Program-made: the position numbers and the translations under genes
In this document: piece after piece, positions 1 to 9,197 of the stretch
How positions within the stretch are numbered: position 1 is the first letter of the stretch
How the letters are laid out: each line of letters starts with the position of its first letter
Notes under the pieces: generated by a model
Seen by the model: only the letters and a program-made list of their open reading frames with translations
Databases searched by the model: none
Told to the model about the DNA's origin: nothing
DNA from: an uncultured Prevotellaceae bacterium
GTDB taxonomy: Bacteria; Bacteroidota; Bacteroidia; Bacteroidales; Bacteroidaceae
NCBI GenBank assembly: GCA_947176535.1
Contig: CAMWQU010000003.1
Span: 1-64,000 of the forward strand
Length of the DNA: 64,000 nt
Direction: 5' to 3'

Positions 1-181
1 ATATAATAATTAGGGTGTTCAGTTTGATGTTTCAACTTTTATGCTATATCTATATTTATAATATCTTGTTAACCAGTATAATGCATTCAAAAATCCATCT
101 AATCATTGAATCAAATTTTATGATGTTTCTCAATATTGCTATACGGTATGGAGTCAATAATGTGTATCAGTAACTTATGAG
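1..181. other. AT-rich left edge with inverted copy of the wzx 3' end
   Basis: No complete gene. The plus strand is open from position 3 to a stop near 173 and encodes the peptide RVFSLMF, which is also encoded on the minus strand near the end of the neighbouring flippase gene. The two DNA copies (about 12-31 and 213-232) are inverted and differ at one base over 20. This could be the end of a convergent gene entering from the left, or one end of an invertible segment. An ATGCAT site lies near 81. Confidence 0.5.
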
Positions 182-1744
182 TTAGCATCTACGATTTTTG
201 ATAAAAAACGAGAACATCAAACTGAAGACCCTATATATTAATCTAAGTATAAAACTACGTTCTTGTTTATTTAACGCTACAAAATAAAAAATCATACAGG
301 TCCAACATAAAGCAATAAATGACACAATAATAAAAGAATAGATATCAATAGTTAGCAAACTATTAAGCAAAAGCATCGGTATATAAGCTATGAAAAAAGG
401 TAATATGCATTTAAACAACAACATTGCCGCGTATTTGCGTAAGGGAAATTCTGTTAGTTTGTGTATAAAATACATTCGAGAGCAAACAAAAAAAACAGAG
501 ACACAAATAGTTGTGTAAAACACAATAAGCGGTTCTTTGAATATCTTCAATAAAACATAAGAAATTGGCAGATTTAACAGTGAGACAACATTTGTGACAA
601 TCTGATATTTTTTTATATTCCCTGTCGCTTGAATACCTGTATATAATGGTTCCGATGTCATACGTATCAGTTCCGCGATTAATACCAGAATGACAAACAC
701 AGACGAATTCTCTGGAGGAGTTTTAAGCCATAGTGATAATATGTATTCAGCATTAATCATGATGGGAATCATCAATATACTAAGAACTATGAAAGCAAAT
801 TTGCCACCACGAATCATCAAACCATAAAAGCCTTTAATATTACCTGATGCATAACCCTTGGTAATTTGTGGGAATAGAGCTATCAAGAAATTCGATGCAA
901 AACCATGCACGGCATTACTAACCTGAAACGCAACGGCTCGTGCAGCATTTACGATTGATCCAAAAAATAAATTCAACAGAATATTTAAACCTTGTCCATT
1001 TAATACATTAGAAAGAGACTCCATGAGATTCCATACGGTAAAACTCAACATCTTCTTAATCTGCGCAAAATTTCGAGACAATTGAAATCTGCATTCTTCA
1101 AAATGCTTTCTACAAAAATAAACATAGAAAAGAGTTACGCTAAACCCCATAATAAATATTATAAAACTATAGGCTATTAGTTTGTCAAAAAAGCAATATG
1201 GCAACAATGAAATAAGCAATAGTCTTAATAAAGGTTCTCCAACCCCAATATATCCATATACATCCATTTTCTCATGAGCAAGTATTACGGATACATAAGT
1301 GGATTGAATGAATGACAATAACATTTGGAAAATTGTTATTTGATAGATAATGTTTACAGCAAACATTCTATCCTCCGGAACAACAAGTTTATTATTGACA
1401 AACCATAAGCCTAATGTCTCCCCTAAGAGAAAAATTATGCAATATATTATTAAATAAATTGCAAGTGATGAAGTAAATATCTCTTTTAGTCGCGAGATGG
1501 GTGCATTTTGCCCCATTTCGTAGTTAAGAAATCTTTGCGTACCAGAAGAGACAAGAACAGTAAGAACGGATAAGATAGAAATTACTCCACCTACAACATT
1601 ATAAAGTCCATAATCAGATGCTCCCAATGCATTCAGTACTACACGAGCTGTGTAGAGGGACACCACCATTGAAAGCAGCATCCTGAAATATAGAAACATC
1701 GTATTCTTGGCTATTTGCTTGTTATTTGATGACGTGTCTGGCAT
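182..1744 (-). CDS. wzx: Wzx-type polysaccharide flippase
   Basis: A 520-residue, very hydrophobic protein of the MATE/MOP superfamily that would move lipid-linked repeat units of the surface polysaccharide across the inner membrane. It begins with a short polar stretch, then RMLLSMVVSLYTARVVLNAL, the usual first helix of these flippases (TARVVLNALG is typical in Bacteroidales), and has about 12 to 14 predicted membrane segments to the end. Its length is normal. It is the last complete gene of the leftward capsule operon, 68 bp after the cupin gene. Codon use is more AT-rich than in the nucleotide-sugar genes upstream, as often seen for the serotype-specific part of capsule loci. The last dozen codons include one arm of an inverted repeat shared with the left edge. 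The substrate cannot be read from sequence. Confidence 0.9.
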   Translation of the reverse strand: MPDTSSNNKQIAKNTMFLYFRMLLSMVVSLYTARVVLNALGASDYGLYNVVGGVISILSVLTVLVSSGTQRFLNYEMGQNAPISRLKEIFTSSLAIYLIIYCIIFLLGETLGLWFVNNKLVVPEDRMFAVNIIYQITIFQMLLSFIQSTYVSVILAHEKMDVYGYIGVGEPLLRLLLISLLPYCFFDKLIAYSFIIFIMGFSVTLFYVYFCRKHFEECRFQLSRNFAQIKKMLSFTVWNLMESLSNVLNGQGLNILLNLFFGSIVNAARAVAFQVSNAVHGFASNFLIALFPQITKGYASGNIKGFYGLMIRGGKFAFIVLSILMIPIMINAEYILSLWLKTPPENSSVFVILVLIAELIRMTSEPLYTGIQATGNIKKYQIVTNVVSLLNLPISYVLLKIFKEPLIVFYTTICVSVFFVCSRMYFIHKLTEFPLRKYAAMLLFKCILPFFIAYIPMLLLNSLLTIDIYSFIIVSFIALCWTCMIFYFVALNKQERSFILRLIYRVFSLMFSFFIKNRRC

Positions 1745-1812
1745 GTGATTTATTTCTATAAATCCAAACAGGAAATATAATGATAGTTAGTGGGACACAG
1801 CTACCTGCTTGA

Positions 1813-2217
1813 CTATTTCAAGGAGAACTTTAATATGTCTTCTTGACACAATGGCTCATACGCTCCATCTTTGCACTCAAGAACTACACTTCCTTCTTCA
1901 AGGGATTCCAATGCGTGCCATTGTCCAACAGGTACACGAATAGCAACCTGTGTAGTATTAGGTGAAAGTTCATAAGAAGCGGTCTTGCTACCATTATCAT
2001 CATAATAATGTTGTACGACCTTGCCACGAAAAACAACAATGGTTTCTGTAGAATCTCTATGGCGATGGATGGGAAGAACCGTTCCTGGTTCTACCGCATT
2101 GAGAATACGCTGAGAACCATTCTCTGGAGTAGTACGCAAGTCGTAGGCTTGCCGCAATCTTAGATTCGCTTTCGCCTGAGCAGAAAGCTCATCGAAGAAT
2201 TTTTGTTCTATTATCAT
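1813..2217 (-). CDS. wbuC: WbuC-like cupin metalloprotein
   Basis: A 134-residue single-domain cupin. The first cupin motif is visible as LPIHRHRDSTETIVVFRG (about residues 48-65), with histidines and a glutamate that would hold a metal; the second half has PVGQWHALESLEEGS. WbuC proteins are found beside the fnlABC genes in enterobacterial O-antigen clusters that contain L-FucNAc, and the same association appears here: fnlC lies 109 bp upstream. Its precise reaction is unknown to me; a role in tailoring or controlling FucNAc-containing glycans is inferred only from context. The length fits the family and the ATG start is the only good one. Confidence 0.75.
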   Translation of the reverse strand: MIIEQKFFDELSAQAKANLRLRQAYDLRTTPENGSQRILNAVEPGTVLPIHRHRDSTETIVVFRGKVVQHYYDDNGSKTASYELSPNTTQVAIRVPVGQWHALESLEEGSVVLECKDGAYEPLCQEDILKFSLK

Positions 2218-2326
2218 TTTCTCGTGATTTGTTTAATGAAACGTGCGAAAGAATCGAACTATATCCCTCGACGTGCTCAAAAACTGCGCCCACATGTGCG
2301 CACGCAAACCATTATATGTAAGTCCG

Positions 2327-3505
2327 TCAAAACTTCCTCCACACCATTTTATTCACGACGGTGACGTACGACTGTAGGATCTTGACTACGATATTGGATA
2401 CATTCTCGCCCACATATACATCAACGGGGATACCGTCGTCGTGGCTCTGGTTCATTGAGGTGGCAGTCTCGACTGCCTGAAGCAGGCTCTTATCGTCAAT
2501 GCCGGCAAGGATGAAGCCGGCATGCTCAAGGCTCTCCGGACGCTCCGTCGAAGTACGGATACAGACTGCGGGGAAGGGATGGCCTACACTCGTGAAGAAA
2601 CTGCTCTCCTCGGGTAGTGTGCCTGAGTCGGAAATGACTGCGGCAGCATTCATCTGGAGGCAGTTGTAGTCATGGAAGCCAAGTGGCTCGTGACGTATGA
2701 CTCTCCTGTCAAGTTCGAAGCCTGACTGCTCGAGACGCTTGCGGCTTCTCGGATGGCAACTGTAGAGGATGGGCATGTCGTACTTCTCGGCAATGGCATT
2801 GATGGCATTGAACAGGCTCAGGAAGTTCTTCTCCGTGTCGATGTTCTCTTCTCTGTGGGCACTCAGAAGGATGTACCTGCCTTTCTCGAGACCGAGTCGC
2901 TGGTGTATGTTGCTTGCCTCTATGTCCTTGAGGTTTGCATGGAGCACTTCTGCCATAGGCGAGCCACAAACGTAGGTGCGTTGAGGAGCAACGCCCGAGG
3001 CATTGAGATACCGGCGTGCATGCTCCGAATAGCAAATATTAACATCTGAAATGATGTCTACAATTCGGCGATTGGTTTCTTCAGGTAAACATTCATCAAA
3101 GCAACGGTTACCAGCTTCCATGTGGAAGATGGGGATATGCAGACGCTTGGCTGCAATGGCAGAAAGGCATGAGTTGGTATCACCGAGGATGAGCAGAGCA
3201 TCGGGCTTGATGTCAGCCATCAGTTTGTAGGAGCAGTTGATGATATTACCTACGGTTGCCCCAAGGTCGTCGCCCACGGCATCCATATACACTTCGGGAT
3301 CTGCTAACCTGAGGTCCTTGAAAAATACACCGTTGAGGTTGTAGTCGTAGTTCTGTCCCGTGTGAGCTAGGATTACGTCGAAGTACCTGCGACACTTGTT
3401 GATTGTTGCCGCAAGTCGAATAATCTCAGGGCGAGTGCCTACGATGATAAGCAGTTTGAGTTTGCCGTTGTCTACAAACTTTATGTCCGTATAATCTGTT
3501 TTCAT
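2327..3505 (-). CDS. fnlC: UDP-L-FucNAc-forming 2-epimerase (FnlC/CapG/WbjD)
   Basis: A 392-residue non-hydrolysing UDP-sugar 2-epimerase of the WecB fold. VGTRPEIIRLA (about residues 22-32) is the family signature at the start of the first Rossmann half; SDSGTLPEESSF and the later ICIRTSTERPE-like stretch form the C-terminal nucleotide site. Its place directly after fnlB (4-bp ATGA overlap) and fnlA identifies the last step: epimerisation at C2 of UDP-L-PneNAc to give UDP-L-FucNAc, rather than ManNAc synthesis. It acts in the cytoplasm and feeds glycosyltransferases that must lie outside this window. Length is normal and no damage is seen. Confidence 0.88.
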   Translation of the reverse strand: MKTDYTDIKFVDNGKLKLLIIVGTRPEIIRLAATINKCRRYFDVILAHTGQNYDYNLNGVFFKDLRLADPEVYMDAVGDDLGATVGNIINCSYKLMADIKPDALLILGDTNSCLSAIAAKRLHIPIFHMEAGNRCFDECLPEETNRRIVDIISDVNICYSEHARRYLNASGVAPQRTYVCGSPMAEVLHANLKDIEASNIHQRLGLEKGRYILLSAHREENIDTEKNFLSLFNAINAIAEKYDMPILYSCHPRSRKRLEQSGFELDRRVIRHEPLGFHDYNCLQMNAAAVISDSGTLPEESSFFTSVGHPFPAVCIRTSTERPESLEHAGFILAGIDDKSLLQAVETATSMNQSHDDGIPVDVYVGENVSNIVVKILQSYVTVVNKMVWRKF

Positions 3506-4707
3506 TTCTTTTCTACTGGATCAAAATATGTGTCGGGATGGTTAGAGTCAAATATCTCGTTGCAGTACATGACCGTCACGAGGTCTTCGGTATCGGAGAG
3601 ATTGACGATGTTGTGGGTATAACCCGGAAGCATGATGACAGACTGTATTCTGTCTCCGCTTACTTCGTAGCTCAGCACTTCGTCCGTGCCTTCCTTTCGC
3701 ATCTGTATCAGCCCGTGGCCTTTCACTACTATAAACTGCTCCCACTTCGTGTGGTGCCAGTGCTGGCCTTTGGTGATTCCGGGCTTGGAGATGTTGATGC
3801 TCACCTGTCCGCACTTGGGAGTATGTACAAGTTCGGTGAAGCTCCCGCGGTCGTCGCAGTTCATCTTCAGGTCGAAGACTGCCTTTTCCTTCGGCAGATA
3901 GGACAGGTAGGTCGAGAACAGACGTTTTGCAAAACTGTCTGTCGGTATCTCGGGAATCATCAGTGTCTTCGGCATCTCAGCAAACTGATGCAGGAGGTTG
4001 ACAATCTCACCCAGCGTCATGTGGAATATCGTAGGCACCGCACAATAGCGGCCGCCGTCCATCAGTACGGTTTCTACGCCGTCAAAATCGCAATGGTGTT
4101 CCCTGCCTTGCAATGCAAGAATCATTTCCTCCACAAGATCGTCGATATAGAGCAGTTCTAGTTCGACTGTTGGGTCATTGACCTGAATAGACAGGTCGTG
4201 GGCAATGTTGTGGCAGAAAGTGGCTACGGCACTGTTGTAGTTGGGTCGGCACCACTTGCCGAACAGGTTGGGAAAACGATATACAAGGACTTTTGCCCCT
4301 GTCTCTTTGGCGTAATCGAAGAACAGTTCTTCACCGGCTTTCTTACTCTCACCGTAGGGATGGCCGGCATAACGGCCTATGAGGCTTGCCTGAATGGAAC
4401 TTGATAGCATCACGGGACATCTGTTGCCGTATGTCTTGAGCGTGTCAAGCAGTGTAGAGGCAAAACCGAAGTTTCCTTTCTTGAAGTCCTCGGGATTCTC
4501 GGGGCGATTGACACCGGCAAGGTTGAAAACGAAATCGGTTTCTTTGCAGTAACGGTCAAGTTCCTCGGATGTTGAGTCTATGTCATACTCGAACACCTCG
4601 TCTATCCGGACGGGGCAGTTCCTTGCCTTGCCTTCCCTTATGTTGTTGAGCTGGGCACACAAATTCCTGCCCACGAACCCCTTTGCTCCTGTTACAAGTA
4701 TTTTCAT
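3502..4707 (-). CDS. fnlB: UDP-sugar reductase/epimerase with cupin tail (FnlB/CapF/WbjC)
   Basis: A 401-residue bifunctional enzyme. The N-terminal two thirds are a short-chain dehydrogenase domain (VTGAKGFVGRNL, residues 5-16, for NADPH; YGESKKAGEE with the catalytic YxxxK). The last ~115 residues are a zinc-type cupin (GQHWHHTKWEQF, and later LPGYTHNIVN). This domain order is characteristic of CapF/WbjC, in which the cupin does C3 epimerisation and the dehydrogenase reduces C4, converting the CapE product into UDP-L-6-deoxy-talosamine/pneumosamine forms. The start follows fnlA by 5 bp and the stop overlaps fnlC, so the three are translationally coupled. Both domains keep their key residues. 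Confidence 0.9.
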   Translation of the reverse strand: MKILVTGAKGFVGRNLCAQLNNIREGKARNCPVRIDEVFEYDIDSTSEELDRYCKETDFVFNLAGVNRPENPEDFKKGNFGFASTLLDTLKTYGNRCPVMLSSSIQASLIGRYAGHPYGESKKAGEELFFDYAKETGAKVLVYRFPNLFGKWCRPNYNSAVATFCHNIAHDLSIQVNDPTVELELLYIDDLVEEMILALQGREHHCDFDGVETVLMDGGRYCAVPTIFHMTLGEIVNLLHQFAEMPKTLMIPEIPTDSFAKRLFSTYLSYLPKEKAVFDLKMNCDDRGSFTELVHTPKCGQVSINISKPGITKGQHWHHTKWEQFIVVKGHGLIQMRKEGTDEVLSYEVSGDRIQSVIMLPGYTHNIVNLSDTEDLVTVMYCNEIFDSNHPDTYFDPVEKK

Positions 4708-4712
4708 TTCTG

Positions 4713-5762
4713 TTACTGAACGAAGTTGCCTTCCCCGCTAACTTCTTTCTGTATGTATTCGAGCGCGGCTATTTTCTCCTTGGTCTCCTCCACATTGAGC
4801 TGACGGGTATTGTTGGAATTGAACTCAGTGAGGATGTTACGGGTCTCGTCTCCTTCTTTGAAGAACTTGTCATAGTTCAAACCTCGATTGTCGGCAGGTA
4901 CGCGATAGAAGTCGCCCATATCTTCTGCCTTGGCACACTCTTCGTTGGTCAGTAAGGTCTCATACATTTTCTCTCCATGACGGATGCCGATGACCTTGAT
5001 ATCTTCTTTCTTACCACCGAACAGTTCACACACGGCCTCTGCCTGAGTACCGATAGTGCAGGCTGGAGCCTTCTGAACCAAAATGTCACCGTTTTGGCCA
5101 TGTTCGAATGCGAAGAGTACCAAATCAACAGCTTCTTCGAGAGACATGATGAAACGTGTCATCTTAGGCTCAGTGATAGTGATAGGATTAGCATTACGGA
5201 TCTGATCAATCCACAAAGGAATTACTGAGCCACGGCTACACATTACATTACCGTAACGGGTACAGCATATCTTGGTATTGCCAGAGTAGCGAGACTTAGC
5301 AACTGCAATCTTCTCCTCAATAGCCTTGGTGATACCCATGGCGTTGATGGGGTAAGCAGCCTTATCGGTAGAAAGGCAGATTACTGCACCCACACCCGCT
5401 TCGATTGCAGCTGTGAGGACATTATCCGTACCTATGACATTGGTCTTAACAGCCTCCATAGGGAAGAACTCACAGCTTGGGACCTGCTTGAGGGCTGCGG
5501 CATGGAAGATATAATCCACACCGGACATCGCGTTACGGCAACTCTGAAGACTGCGCACGTCACCGATATAGAACTTTATCTTGTAGACTATTTCAGGGTA
5601 ACGCACCTGGTACTCGTGACGCATATCGTCCTGCTTCTTTTCGTCACGGCTGAAGATGCGTATCTCCTTAATATCTGTGTTAAGAAACCTACGCAATACC
5701 GCATTGCCGAACGAACCGGTACCACCGGTAATCATGAGGGTTTTGTCTTTGAAAATTGACAT
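4713..5762 (-). CDS. fnlA: UDP-GlcNAc 4,6-dehydratase/5-epimerase (FnlA/CapE/WbjB)
   Basis: A 349-residue short-chain dehydrogenase with the nucleotide loop TGGTGSFGNA at residues 12-21. The usual catalytic YxxxK is written MGITK (in NAMGITKAIEEK); replacement of Tyr by Met is a known trait of the CapE/WbjB family, so this is not damage. It catalyses the first committed step from UDP-GlcNAc toward UDP-L-FucNAc. The C-terminal latch region (YDKFFKEGDETRNILTEFNS) typical of CapE is present. First of the fnlA-fnlB-fnlC triad; 186 bp separate it from the aminotransferase gene upstream, with no obvious promoter of its own. Confidence 0.9.
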   Translation of the reverse strand: MSIFKDKTLMITGGTGSFGNAVLRRFLNTDIKEIRIFSRDEKKQDDMRHEYQVRYPEIVYKIKFYIGDVRSLQSCRNAMSGVDYIFHAAALKQVPSCEFFPMEAVKTNVIGTDNVLTAAIEAGVGAVICLSTDKAAYPINAMGITKAIEEKIAVAKSRYSGNTKICCTRYGNVMCSRGSVIPLWIDQIRNANPITITEPKMTRFIMSLEEAVDLVLFAFEHGQNGDILVQKAPACTIGTQAEAVCELFGGKKEDIKVIGIRHGEKMYETLLTNEECAKAEDMGDFYRVPADNRGLNYDKFFKEGDETRNILTEFNSNNTRQLNVEETKEKIAALEYIQKEVSGEGNFVQ

Positions 5763-5948
5763 AATAATATTTGAAGGATAAAATTAACTATCAAGATAAA
5801 ATATGTTTCATGATGTAGAGGTCATAATCTGGCTTTACATCGAAGATAGTGAACTACGTTAGAATGTTAATTTTTATTTTGAACGGGAAGGAAACATCGA
5901 ACTGCATACATGCCGTACATCCTGTACTTCTTGTTTCTACTGATGTAC

Positions 5949-7295
5949 TTACCCTACAATGGCCTCTCTGATACATTCAACAATGTAGCGTACATCATCA
6001 TCGCTTACACACGGACCTGCCGGCAAGCAGAAGCCTACTTTGAAGATAGACTCTGACACGCCATTCACGTATGCAATCATTTTGGAACCCTCAAGCACCT
6101 TAAACTCCTTAAACTCTCGAACCTCTGCGCCCTCGCAATATACGGGTTGCTTGTGCATTGGCTTCCAAACAGGACGGCACTCTACCTTCTTGGAGAGCAT
6201 GAAGACACGCAATGCCTCTACGTTCTCATTAGGCTGACAATCGGTCACGGCACAATCAACGGCCTTGATAACTCCGGCTGCACCACCCACTGCAGTCCTG
6301 ATGACCTCTTTGTAGGCATCCTCCTGACCTTGAATCCTCACATCGGCATCCAAAGTGGCCGCACAAAGCCAGAAGTTGGCATCGTAACGAGAATCGTTTG
6401 GCTGCTCGTGGAGATGCACTCCAGAAACATCCTTCAACAACTCCTTATACAGTTCCTGCACGTGCTTATGGTGCTCAATATGCTGATCAAGTACAGTCAT
6501 CTGACCACGGCCTATGCCAGCACATACATTACTCATGCGATAGTTGTAGCCAATAGCCGTATGCTCATAATATGGATATGCATCACGCGCCTGAGTGGCG
6601 TACCACATGATGGTATTGGCATCCTCGGCATTGCGACAGATGAGGGCTCCACCGCCTGAGGTAGTGATCATCTTATTGCCATTGAACGAAAGCACTCCCA
6701 ATTTACCAAAGGTACCCAGTACCTGTCCATTAAATCTTGACCCCAGACCTTCTGCCGCATCTTCCACAACAGGAATGCCGTACTTGTCGGCAACAGTCAT
6801 TATCTTGTCAATCTGATAAGGCATGCCATAGAGGGCCACAGGCACAATAGCCTTCGGGTACTTACCAGTCTTTTCCTTACGGTCAAGGATTGCTTTCTCC
6901 AGCAGTATTGGATCCATGTTCCATGTCTCTTTCTCCGAGTCAATAAAGACAGGAGTAGCGCCAAGGTATGTGATGGGATGGGAGGATGCACAAAAGGTGA
7001 ACGACTGCACACACACTTCATCTCCGGCCTTCACACCACATGCAATGAGAGCCAAGTGGACAGCAGCTGTACCAGCCGAAAGGCAAACTACCTTGCGATC
7101 AAGCTTCGTGCCATCCGAATTACTGTTAGCGAAATCTGCCAAATCTTGCTCAAAGGCATTTACGTTTGGTCCCATTGGCACTACCCAATTGGTGTCAAAA
7201 GCTTCCTTAACGTACTTCTGCTCATAACCCTCCTCTGACATGTGCGCCAAACAGAGGTAAATAGTCTTTCTTTCTTCAGGCATAGTAAGTGTCAT
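5949..7295 (-). CDS. DegT/DnrJ/EryC1 aminotransferase for a nucleotide amino sugar
   Basis: A 448-residue PLP-dependent sugar aminotransferase. FTFCASSHPITYLGATPVFID near residue 100 and the PLP lysine in LSFNGNKMITTSGGG (about residue 225) are diagnostic for the DegT/WecE/PglE group. It would transfer an amino group from glutamate to a 4-keto-6-deoxy UDP- or GDP-sugar. No matching dehydratase other than fnlA and gmd is in the window, so the substrate may be made by genes to the left, or the enzyme may draw on the gmd intermediate (a perosamine-type route). It is slightly longer than the usual 380-400 residues, with an insert in the C-terminal half. Two Met codons near the start (7295, 7283) are both possible. 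Confidence 0.82.
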   Translation of the reverse strand: MTLTMPEERKTIYLCLAHMSEEGYEQKYVKEAFDTNWVVPMGPNVNAFEQDLADFANSNSDGTKLDRKVVCLSAGTAAVHLALIACGVKAGDEVCVQSFTFCASSHPITYLGATPVFIDSEKETWNMDPILLEKAILDRKEKTGKYPKAIVPVALYGMPYQIDKIMTVADKYGIPVVEDAAEGLGSRFNGQVLGTFGKLGVLSFNGNKMITTSGGGALICRNAEDANTIMWYATQARDAYPYYEHTAIGYNYRMSNVCAGIGRGQMTVLDQHIEHHKHVQELYKELLKDVSGVHLHEQPNDSRYDANFWLCAATLDADVRIQGQEDAYKEVIRTAVGGAAGVIKAVDCAVTDCQPNENVEALRVFMLSKKVECRPVWKPMHKQPVYCEGAEVREFKEFKVLEGSKMIAYVNGVSESIFKVGFCLPAGPCVSDDDVRYIVECIREAIVG

Positions 7296-7314
7296 AAGTG
7301 TCCTAGAATTGAAG

Positions 7315-7359
7315 CACTAAACAATTGCTACCTGCTAATCAGGTGACAATTGTTTAGTG
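7315..7359. repeat. Long perfect hairpin upstream of the aminotransferase gene
   Basis: Arms CACTAAACAATTG (7315-7327) and CAATTGTTTAGTG (7347-7359) are exact reverse complements; inside them ACCTG (7330-7334) pairs with CAGGT (7340-7344). The stem ends 20 bp before the start codon at 7295. It could be a terminator remnant, an attenuator acting on the downstream capsule genes, or a protein-binding palindrome. Confidence 0.7.
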
Positions 7360-7812
7360 ACTTTTTCAGGGGATATATTAAATATTAATGGTTATTAGTT
7401 TTTGCTTCAGGAAAATTATGCCTTACGGCTCTGCCACTTTTTGTCGCTCGTATCTACCTACTTATCATTCAGTCAAGATACCCACATCACTTCTTCATCC
7501 AAAAACAGACATCTACTTCGCAACAGTATCATAGGTGTCACAGCTAACATATAGAATTAACCTTTAAGCTCCTGAGCAACGAAAAGTTGCCAAACATTGT
7601 GGCATGCGGAGTCGAATCGGTATCAAGAGGGAAATTAGTATGTTTTATGCACGCCCGCTTACTTTTGATAAAGAGACTGTTACTTGATCGTCAAGGAAAC
7701 TTGGGCCGAGAGAATAAGACAGGCATAAAAAAGGTATATCCTTTTCAAGGAACTCCGTAAAGTTCATCTACGAACATTATGAACGGCATCAGCCAGAACC
7801 TTGTGGTTTAAG

Positions 7813-7840
7813 GGTTCCTCCTTCGACAGGCTCAGGAACC
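7813..7840 (-). terminator. Hairpin directly after gmd
   Basis: GGTTCCT and AGGAACC (7 bp each) enclose CCTTCGACAGGCTCA; the structure begins 10 nt after the gmd stop. No strong T-run follows on the minus strand, so a terminator role is uncertain. The CTTCGACARGCTCAGG core belongs to a class of palindromic intergenic repeats seen in many bacteria. Confidence 0.45.
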
Positions 7841-7849
7841 GCATTGTGA

Positions 7850-8959
7850 TTACTTCACAATGCCTTTCTCTAAATACTCTGCCAAATTGGTTCTAACTTC
7901 ACCTGCCACCTTGTCAGCCTTAACCTTGGCCATATCATGGGTTACCATAATGCGGACAAGGTCTTCGAAAGAGGTTGACTGTGGGTTCCAGCCAAGTTCT
8001 GCCTTGGCTTTGGTTGGGTCACCCCAAAGATTTACAACGTCTGTTGGACGATAGAAGTCTTCGGATACGCGAACGAGTGTCTTGCCGATGAGTTCGGCAG
8101 ATCCATCAACGCATACGCCTGTCTCATGGAGACCTTCGCCCTTGAACTCGAGTTTGATACCGGCATAGCGGAAAGCGAGATCGGTAAATTCGCGTACCGA
8201 GTGCTGTACGCCTGTCGCGATGACGAAGTCCTCTGGTGTTTCGTGCTGAAGAATGAGCCACATGCACTCAACATAGTCCTTGGCATAACCCCAGTCGCGG
8301 AGAGAGTCGAGGTTGCCGAGGTAGAGGCAGTCCTGAAGACCTGCGGCAATACGTGCGGCTGCAAGAGTGATCTTACGGGTAACAAAGGTTTCGCCTCTGC
8401 GCTCTGACTCGTGGTTGAAGAGGATGCCGGAGCAACAGAACATGTCGTATGCCTCACGATACTCCTTAATGATCCAGAAGCCATAGAGTTTGGCAACGGC
8501 ATAAGGGCTGTAAGGGTGGAAAGGTGTCTTCTCGTTCTGAGGAACCTCTTCTACCTTGCCGTAGAGCTCGGAAGTGGATGCCTGATAGATGCGGCAGGTC
8601 TTCTCGAGGTGGTTGGTGCGGACAGCTTCGAGAACACGGAGTACGCCAGTTGCATCAACATCGGCTGTGAACTCTGGTGCATCGAATGATACCTGTACAT
8701 GACTCTGAGCTGCAAGGTTGTAGATTTCGGTGGGTTGCACCTTACCCACGAGCTTGACGAGCGACATGGAGTCGGTCATGTCTGCATAGTGGAGGTGGAA
8801 GTTGGGTTGACCTTCGAGATGAGCGATACGCTCGCGATAGTCAACGGAACTTCTGCGGATGATGCCATGGACTTCGTAGCCTTTAGCAAGGAGGAACTCT
8901 GAGAGGTAGCTACCATCTTGTCCGGTAACACCTGTGATGAGAGCGATGTTTTTATTCAT
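7850..8959 (-). CDS. gmd: GDP-mannose 4,6-dehydratase
   Basis: A 369-residue short-chain dehydrogenase with [16 protein letters not shown] at the N-terminus (GxxGxxG for NADP) and the YAVAKLYG catalytic YxxxK near residue 155. [20 protein letters not shown] is the near-invariant Gmd stretch. It removes water from GDP-D-mannose to give GDP-4-keto-6-deoxymannose, the substrate of Fcl, whose gene is upstream on the same strand; ManA two genes up provides the mannose-6-phosphate. The three together make GDP-L-fucose. The C-terminus is complete. 238 bp of AT-rich DNA lie between it and fcl. Confidence 0.96.
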   Translation of the reverse strand: MNKNIALITGVTGQDGSYLSEFLLAKGYEVHGIIRRSSVDYRERIAHLEGQPNFHLHYADMTDSMSLVKLVGKVQPTEIYNLAAQSHVQVSFDAPEFTADVDATGVLRVLEAVRTNHLEKTCRIYQASTSELYGKVEEVPQNEKTPFHPYSPYAVAKLYGFWIIKEYREAYDMFCCSGILFNHESERRGETFVTRKITLAAARIAAGLQDCLYLGNLDSLRDWGYAKDYVECMWLILQHETPEDFVIATGVQHSVREFTDLAFRYAGIKLEFKGEGLHETGVCVDGSAELIGKTLVRVSEDFYRPTDVVNLWGDPTKAKAELGWNPQSTSFEDLVRIMVTHDMAKVKADKVAGEVRTNLAEYLEKGIVK

Positions 8960-9197
8960 ATTTGTATGATCTTGTTTTTATTGTTTGAATGAGATAAAAA
9001 AGCTTTTATGAGGTCTTCTTCTTTGGAGAGAGGATAAAAACCCAACTCGAAAAAACCGTTGCTGCAAAATAAAAGGCAAAAAGAATCAAAAATCTACTTT
9101 TCTGAGTTTACGCTCCTTGATTTATTCTTTGTAATGCTAAGATTTTTTTATCCTTCAAAGAAAGCTTTTTTATCTATATTAAATTGCTCTGGGAGTC

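Larger units (their letters stand above)
7296..7849. other. 554-bp gap in the capsule operon with two palindromes and no clear gene
   Basis: I see no intact coding frame. It holds a long perfect inverted repeat just before the aminotransferase gene (7315-7359) and a GGTTCCT...AGGAACC palindrome just after gmd (7813-7840). The middle (about 7430-7780) is of mixed composition and could be the remains of a deleted gene or insertion, but no protein family was recognisable in any frame. No Bacteroides-type invertible promoter was identified. Confidence 0.4.

Noticed and set aside
7600-7640. tRNA-like GGAGTCGAATCGG
   Set aside because: No acceptor or anticodon stem could be built around it.
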